The notes under the pieces are model-generated. The model made no database searches. It saw only the letters and a list, made by a program, of their open reading frames with translations, and was not told the DNA's origin. The position numbers and the translations under genes are program-made. From assembly GCA_023389055.1 (NCBI GenBank), contig JAEWFA010000003.1, positions 1 to 25,920 of the forward strand: 25,920 nucleotides of DNA, in the 5' to 3' direction. Numbering within the stretch: the first letter of the stretch is position 1; every line of letters starts with the position of its first letter. This stretch comes from Pseudomonadota bacterium (GTDB lineage: Bacteria; Pseudomonadota; Gammaproteobacteria; Burkholderiales; Burkholderiaceae_E). Shown here piece by piece: positions 21,834-25,920 of the stretch.

Positions 21834-23800
21834 TGACCCAGACCGCGACACTCGCCCGCCTGTTCGAGCCCGCCCAGTGGGGAAAGTTGCACACGAAGAA
21901 CCGCATCAAGTACGGCTCGTGCTGCGTGTCGAACTACAACAACCGCGACGGCACGCACACGCTGCGCGAACACGCGCGCACGCAGGTGATCGCGCAGACC
22001 GGCTGCGGGATCATCACCAACCAGGGCGCATATCCGGATCCGCTGGGCGAGGGCAAGGGCTACTTCCGCCAGGTCGCGATCTACGACGACAAGTGCATCC
22101 CCGAGTTCGAGAAGATCGCCGGCTACATCCACGACGCAGGCGCGATCGCCGTCCAGCAGGTGCTGCACGCCGGGCGCTACGGCGGCATCGACCTGGGCTA
22201 CTGCCTGCAGCCGTCGATCGTGCCGCAGACGCTGCCGCACTTTCGCCCGCCGCGCGAGATCACGAAGGAGCAGATCCGCGCCGTCGTGCTGCAGCACGCC
22301 GACGCGGCGAAGCGCGCGCTGAAGGCAGGGTTCGATGCCACCGAAGTCACGAGCTTCATGGGCTACCTGCTCGCGACCTTCAACTCGAAGTTCACCAACC
22401 GACGCACCGATGAATACGGGGGGTCGCTGAAGAACCGCGGCCGCTTCATGTGCGAGCTGATCGACGCGATGAAGCAGGCGCAGGGCGACGCGCCGCTGGT
22501 GATCCGCCTGAACGGCAACGAGTTGATGGATCGCTGGGGCGGCAACACCGAGGACGAGTGCTTCGAGCTGATGCAGCTTGCCGCCGAGCACGGCGTGGAC
22601 ATGATCAGCGTCACCGTCGGCTGGCAGGAGGCCCCCGAATCGTCGATCGGCCGCGACGTGCCCCCCGGCTACTGGAGGCGGCTGGCGGCGCGCGCGAAGA
22701 AGATGCTGCCGGATACGCCGATCGCCTTCGGCAATCGGCTGCCCGATCCGCACATGGCGTCGAAATGCATCGAGGACGGCGAGTTCGATTTCTGGGAGGT
22801 GTGCCGTCCGATGCTCGCCGACCCCGACCTCGTGCATAAGGCAGCGGCCGGGCGCATGGGAGAGGTCAAGCGCTGCATCGGCTCGCTGAACTGCCTGTCT
22901 CGCCTGTTCCGCGACCTGCCCTACACCTGCACGCGCAATCCGCAGCTCGGCCACGAATACGACCCGGCCTACCAGATCACGCCGGCGGTAATGCCGAAGA
23001 AGATCATGGTGATCGGCGCAGGTCCGTCGGGGATGGAATGCGCGATCACGGCCAAGCGGCGCGGACACGACGTCGTCGTCTTCGAGCGCGGCCCGGGCAT
23101 CGGCGGCGCGCTCGCCGGCTACGCGAAGAACGACCTCGCCAACAGCGACGACCTCACCAGCGTCGTCACCTACTACCGCAACATGGCCGAGGCGCTCGCC
23201 ATCGAGGTGCGCTGCAACACGTCGATCGACGTGAAGGCGATGCGCACGATGCTGCACCAGTACGACGTGGCGGTGGTCGCCACCGGCGCGCGCATCGACT
23301 CGCGCTTCCTGCCGGAGTGCACTCAGCCCGGGCTGCTGGTCGATGCGCTGGACGTCGCCGCCGACAAGGTCGGCACGGGCGCGCGCGTCGTCGTTCTCGG
23401 CAGCGGCAAGGTCGGGTTGACGCTGGCCGAGTCGCTGAAGAAGAACCACGGCCGCGAAGTCACGGTGGTCGACTCCGACAAGCGCATCGCCGGCGACGTG
23501 ATGCCGTCGTTCAAGTGGCGGCACACGGCGTGGATCGAGGAGCTGGGGATTCCGACGCGCATGGGTGCCAGGGTGCTGGCGATCGGCGACGGCGGCGTGA
23601 AGATCCGCAATGCGCAGGGCGAGGAGGAGTTCCTGGCCGCCGATACGGTGATCTCGGCGGTCGAGCGCCGGCCGAACCAGGAGCTGTTCCACGAACTGGA
23701 GTGGATGATCGACGAGGTGCACGGCTGCGGCGACTCGCTCGTGCCGCGCGGGCTCACGCAGGCGATCCACGACGGCTTCCGGCTCGGCGCGCGGATCTGA
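21830..23800 (+). CDS. 2,4-dienoyl-CoA-reductase/trimethylamine-dehydrogenase-like FMN/FAD oxidoreductase with an altered Fe-S motif
   Basis: The 656-residue protein has the Old-Yellow-Enzyme FMN barrel (about 1-345: VLHAGRYGG, MGYLLATFNSKFTNRRTDEY followed by GGSLKNR), an iron-sulfur segment (349-367), and a C-terminal FAD/NAD(P)H domain (VIGAGPSGMEC at 394-404; VVVLGSGKVGLTLAES). This layout is that of FadH, TMADH and related demethylases and enoate reductases. Two residues stand out. The expected second cluster cysteine is serine 352 (CIGSLNC, then C367), and the segment aligned with the catalytic histidine of E. coli FadH reads GWQEAP with glutamine. The active-site tyrosine (MGYLL) is kept. 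The ATG at 21830 overlaps the ligase stop by four bases. I infer reduction or oxidation of a CoA-bound ring product, not proven. Confidence 0.88.
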   Translation: MMTQTATLARLFEPAQWGKLHTKNRIKYGSCCVSNYNNRDGTHTLREHARTQVIAQTGCGIITNQGAYPDPLGEGKGYFRQVAIYDDKCIPEFEKIAGYIHDAGAIAVQQVLHAGRYGGIDLGYCLQPSIVPQTLPHFRPPREITKEQIRAVVLQHADAAKRALKAGFDATEVTSFMGYLLATFNSKFTNRRTDEYGGSLKNRGRFMCELIDAMKQAQGDAPLVIRLNGNELMDRWGGNTEDECFELMQLAAEHGVDMISVTVGWQEAPESSIGRDVPPGYWRRLAARAKKMLPDTPIAFGNRLPDPHMASKCIEDGEFDFWEVCRPMLADPDLVHKAAAGRMGEVKRCIGSLNCLSRLFRDLPYTCTRNPQLGHEYDPAYQITPAVMPKKIMVIGAGPSGMECAITAKRRGHDVVVFERGPGIGGALAGYAKNDLANSDDLTSVVTYYRNMAEALAIEVRCNTSIDVKAMRTMLHQYDVAVVATGARIDSRFLPECTQPGLLVDALDVAADKVGTGARVVVLGSGKVGLTLAESLKKNHGREVTVVDSDKRIAGDVMPSFKWRHTAWIEELGIPTRMGARVLAIGDGGVKIRNAQGEEEFLAADTVISAVERRPNQELFHELEWMIDEVHGCGDSLVPRGLTQAIHDGFRLGARI

Positions 23801-23819
23801 ATTGCCTCGCGGTCGCGCC

Positions 23820-24260
23820 ATGACACACCCGCCTGCCATCGAGCAAACGAGTGCCTGGACCGACGCTGCCGGGTGGCAGGCCCTGCTCGAACGCGAACGG
23901 CACCTGTTCGAGCCGATGATCGAAGGGGCCTCCGTGGGCTTCGTCCTGCGCGAAAGCGCCGACGTCGGACGCGGCGAGATGCTCGTCTGGCGCAGGAGCA
24001 GCGACGCGACGCTCGTCGAGCGCCAGGCCTTCGGCGGCTTCGCGAACTGCCCGGTCGCGCTGCTCTTCGTCGCCGAACCGGGCGCGTTCGAGGTCGTGCA
24101 CGAGCGGCTGCTCGACAACGCCTTCGGCGCGCTGAAACTGCAGTTGCGATCGGGCGCGATACTGCTGTACGTGATCGCACCGAAAAGGCAATTGCTCGAC
24201 GACGGCTACGAGGACTTCGTCGAGGCGCTCGGCTTGGCTTTCCTCGGCGCCTGCCGATGA
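23820..24260 (+). CDS. uncharacterised 146-residue protein in the ligase operon
   Basis: I do not recognise this protein. It is soluble-looking with no signal peptide or membrane span. A central hydrophobic beta-rich core (ASVGFVLRES, GEMLVWRRSSDATLVE, CPVALLFVAEPGAFEV, LRSGAILLYVIAP) sits between charged helices, and the C-terminal helix is YEDFVEALGLAFLGACR. I chose the ATG at 23820, 19 bases after the flavoenzyme stop; a TTG at 23802 would add six residues. MaoC-like coding follows after 25 bases. Codon use matches its neighbours. Its place between a flavoenzyme and a hydratase suggests an accessory or small catalytic role in the same pathway, which is inference. Confidence 0.75.
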   Translation: MTHPPAIEQTSAWTDAAGWQALLERERHLFEPMIEGASVGFVLRESADVGRGEMLVWRRSSDATLVERQAFGGFANCPVALLFVAEPGAFEVVHERLLDNAFGALKLQLRSGAILLYVIAPKRQLLDDGYEDFVEALGLAFLGACR

Positions 24261-24285
24261 TCCTACCGATACGCGGAGCGGCACG

Positions 24286-24951
24286 ATGATCTTCCAGAAC
24301 CCGGCAGGCGCCCCCGAGCTCGCATGCAACCACTGCGGCTGCCGCTGGTTCGACCGGATGACGGGAGCGTGCTATGAATGCGGCGAGCCGGTACCGGCGG
24401 AGGACATCGCCGAGTACCAGCGCACGTTGACCGCCTTTCACGCGGCGAAAGGCATCCGCCCGAACGACGAGTCGAAGGAGGCACAGATGGCGCAACGCTG
24501 GTTCGAGGATTATGTTCCCGGCTCGGTGCACGAGCTGGGCACGGTGAGCGTCACCGAAAGCGAGATCGTCGATTTCGCGCGCCGCTTCGACGGGCAGCCG
24601 ATGCATACCGACCCCGAACTCGCCGCGCGCAGCCCCTTCGGCGGCGTGATCGCCAGCGGATGGCACACGGCGTCGCTGATGATGCGTCTTTACGCGGTGC
24701 AGTACCTGTCGTATCCATCGAGCATCGCGTCGCCGGGCATGGAGGAGTTGCGCTGGCCGGCTCCGGTACGCGGCGGCGACACATTGTCGGTGCGGGTAAC
24801 CGTGCGCGAGGCGCGCGCTTCCACGTCGAAACCGGATCGCGGCGTCGTCAGATCGTGGATCGAGGTGTTCAACCAGCACGGCGAGACGGTGATGACGATG
24901 CTCGCCACGAACATGATCCTGCGACGGCCGAACGAGCCGCGCGACGCCTAA
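24286..24951 (+). CDS. zinc-ribbon plus MaoC-like dehydratase protein, probably with a second internal start
   Basis: Residues 14-32 form a four-cysteine zinc ribbon (CNHC at 14-17, CYEC at 29-32) with an acidic helical tail. From residue 68 a complete MaoC/hot-dog domain begins, MAQRWFEDYVPGSVHELG, with the hydratase motif FDGQPMHTDPELA (catalytic Asp and His), then PFGGVIASGWHTASLMMRLY and MEELRWPAPVRGGDTL. MaoC proteins hydrate enoyl-CoA thioesters. The first start (24286) has GGAG eight bases upstream. The internal ATG at 24487 has a perfect AAGGAGG five bases upstream and would give a 154-residue protein of ordinary MaoC length. Both forms may be made. The ribbon resembles those of DUF35-type acyl-CoA-binding proteins only in general type. 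Confidence 0.85.
   Translation: MIFQNPAGAPELACNHCGCRWFDRMTGACYECGEPVPAEDIAEYQRTLTAFHAAKGIRPNDESKEAQMAQRWFEDYVPGSVHELGTVSVTESEIVDFARRFDGQPMHTDPELAARSPFGGVIASGWHTASLMMRLYAVQYLSYPSSIASPGMEELRWPAPVRGGDTLSVRVTVREARASTSKPDRGVVRSWIEVFNQHGETVMTMLATNMILRRPNEPRDA
24475..24481 (+). promoter_or_regulatory. perfect Shine-Dalgarno for an internal start at 24487
   Basis: AAGGAGG is the full complement of the 16S rRNA 3' tail and ends five bases before an in-frame ATG (24487) at the exact N-terminus of the MaoC domain. It is the strongest ribosome-binding sequence I see in the window. Confidence 0.65.
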
Positions 24952-24971
24952 GCGGGGCCAGGGCTTCCGAC

Positions 24972-25427
24972 ATGCGCTGCGTCGTTCAAGTCGCTGTCGG
25001 TACCCGAGCGATCCGGGCACTGTTCGCCGACGAGAGGCCGGCTGTGCTCGACGCCGACTGGAACGAGGCGCACTACGTCGCGCAGCGCCTGCAGGCCTAC
25101 GCCGAGGCGCTCGATGCGCTGGCGCTCGTGCGGCCGTTGCCCGCCGACGCCGAGTACGCCGCGGACGAATCGCTGCACGAGGCCGCGATCTCGTGCCCCC
25201 GCACGGGCGATCGCGTGTTCGTCGATGTACGCGGTGCCGCGGATCCGCTCGTCGTCGAGGCCGGCGATGCAAGCCTACGCCTGCAGCTCGACCTGCCCCC
25301 CGACATCGAACGTGCCGTGCGGCGCGTCTTCGCCGACGCGAACGCCTGGCGGCGCAACCTGCTGCCCGGCTACTTCGAACGACATCGCGCCTGGCGCAGC
25401 GTCGTCGGCGCCCCGATCCAGCACTGA
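24972..25427 (+). CDS. uncharacterised 151-residue protein in the ligase operon
   Basis: I do not recognise this protein. It begins MRCVVQVAVGTRAIRALFAD, is acidic and alanine-rich in its first half (HYVAQRLQAYAEALDALALV), has a short beta-like middle (DRVFVDVRG, LRLQLDLPPDIERAV) and ends in a basic aromatic stretch (NAWRRNLLPGYFERHRAW). There is no signal peptide, membrane span or cysteine motif. The ATG at 24972 lies 20 bases after the MaoC stop, with AGGG about eight bases upstream. The next gene starts 18 bases after its stop, so it is embedded in the operon. Confidence 0.75.
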   Translation: MRCVVQVAVGTRAIRALFADERPAVLDADWNEAHYVAQRLQAYAEALDALALVRPLPADAEYAADESLHEAAISCPRTGDRVFVDVRGAADPLVVEAGDASLRLQLDLPPDIERAVRRVFADANAWRRNLLPGYFERHRAWRSVVGAPIQH

Positions 25428-25445
25428 TTGCGGGCGAGCGGCGCG

Positions 25446-25892
25446 ATGCACGAGACCTGGCTGTTCCTGCACCTGGCGTCGGTCATCGTCTGGATCGGCG
25501 GAATGAGCTTCGCGCATTTCTGCCTGCGCCCGGCCGCCATCGCCACGCTTCAGGCTCCGCAGCGCCTGCCGATGATGTCGTCGGCGCTCGGGCGCTTCTT
25601 CGTGATCGTCGGCTGGTCGATCGCTCTGCTCTGGATCAGCGGCATCGCGATGTTCGTCGAAGCGCTGTCGGCCGGCGCGCGCCCGGCATGGAACTGGAAC
25701 GCGATGGCCGCGACCGCCTTGGTGATGACGATCGTCTTCGGCATCATCGTGCTGCGCCGCCATCCGCGAATGCGCCGGGCATTGGAGGCCGCCGACCTTC
25801 CCGCCGCCGGCGCCGCACTCGACGGCATCCGCCGACTCGTCGTCGTCAATCTCGTGCTCGGTTGGGTGGTCGTCGGGATTGCGGCGTTTTAG
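25446..25892 (+). CDS. CopD-like four-span membrane protein
   Basis: The 148-residue protein has four hydrophobic spans: about 5-25 (WLFLHLASVIVWIGGMSF), 50-75 (FFVIVGWSIALLWISGIAMF), 85-107 (NAMAATALVMTIVFGIIVL) and 128-147 (VVVNLVLGWVVVGIAAF). The opening LHxxSVIVWIGGM followed by FxLRP is the signature of the CopD domain, found in copper-resistance proteins and in many stand-alone small membrane proteins of unknown role, some of which carry heme. The ATG at 25446 was chosen over an in-frame TTG (25428). It is the last gene of the run, and a purine-only G-rich tract begins directly after its TAG. Confidence 0.82.
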   Translation: MHETWLFLHLASVIVWIGGMSFAHFCLRPAAIATLQAPQRLPMMSSALGRFFVIVGWSIALLWISGIAMFVEALSAGARPAWNWNAMAATALVMTIVFGIIVLRRHPRMRRALEAADLPAAGAALDGIRRLVVVNLVLGWVVVGIAAF

Positions 25893-25920
25893 GAAGGGAA
25901 GGGGGAAGGGGGAAGGGGAA
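25893..25920 (+). repeat. purine-only G-run tract at the window edge, quadruplex-forming pattern
   Basis: Directly after the CopD-like stop codon the + strand has four G-runs of 3, 5, 5 and 4 bases, each separated by AA (25896-25918), and the tract continues to the last base. This is a GGGGGAA-type simple repeat; its full length is outside the window. Confidence 0.75.

Noticed and set aside
21332..24118. A 928-codon open frame on the minus strand opposite the flavoenzyme
   Set aside because: It is a codon-bias shadow: the + strand encodes a convincing family protein, and the antisense product is arginine- and alanine-rich low-complexity sequence with no domain.

Overview
This is a 25.9 kb stretch of GC-rich chromosome. 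Gene order and protein sequences point to a betaproteobacterium, probably Burkholderiales or a close relative. The evidence is the run dusB-fis-purH-ruvCAB followed by ybgC-tolQRAB-pal-cpoB, a UbiH-type hydroxylase upstream, a CCA-encoding tRNA-Lys(UUU), and strong use of G or C at third codon positions. No insertion sequence, prophage, CRISPR array or rRNA is visible.

Region 1 (1-11437, all +) is housekeeping. It starts with the end of a UbiH/VisC-type FAD hydroxylase. The tightly packed dusB-fis-purH (stop and start codons overlap) follows, then the Holliday-junction set ruvC, ruvA, ruvB. After a short junction comes the complete cell-envelope set ybgC, tolQ, tolR, tolA, tolB, pal, cpoB. 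TolA carries a very regular eight-residue repeat in its periplasmic helix.

Region 2 (11438-17591) is mixed. It holds a LysR-type regulator with an unclear start, then tRNA-Lys, whose promoter -10 box contains the regulator's stop codon. A 444-base stretch without an intact gene follows, with a hairpin and what looks like the broken start of a NYN-domain nuclease gene. Next, on the minus strand, are a Nudix hydrolase and a bis-heme ferric-reductase-like flavocytochrome. An exonuclease III gene and a DUF5996 gene (+) follow, and the DUF5996 gene meets a PAP2 phosphatase gene (-) tail to tail at a shared CTAG.

Region 3 (17618-25892) looks like accessory metabolism. A single-component FAD monooxygenase resembling salicylyl-CoA/aminobenzoyl-CoA hydroxylases (-) is divergent from a NifS/IscS-type cysteine desulfurase (+). 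A compact run of six + genes follows: an EntE-like aryl-acid adenylating enzyme (broken by one extra base), a 2,4-dienoyl-CoA-reductase-like flavoenzyme lacking one iron-sulfur ligand, an unknown protein, a zinc-ribbon/MaoC protein with a strong internal translation start, a second unknown protein, and a CopD-like membrane protein. The parts (acid activation, ring hydroxylation, NADH-linked reduction, hydration) suggest a CoA-thioester route for a hydroxylated or aminated aromatic acid. The substrate cannot be read from the sequence. This cluster is the best candidate for undescribed biology in the window.
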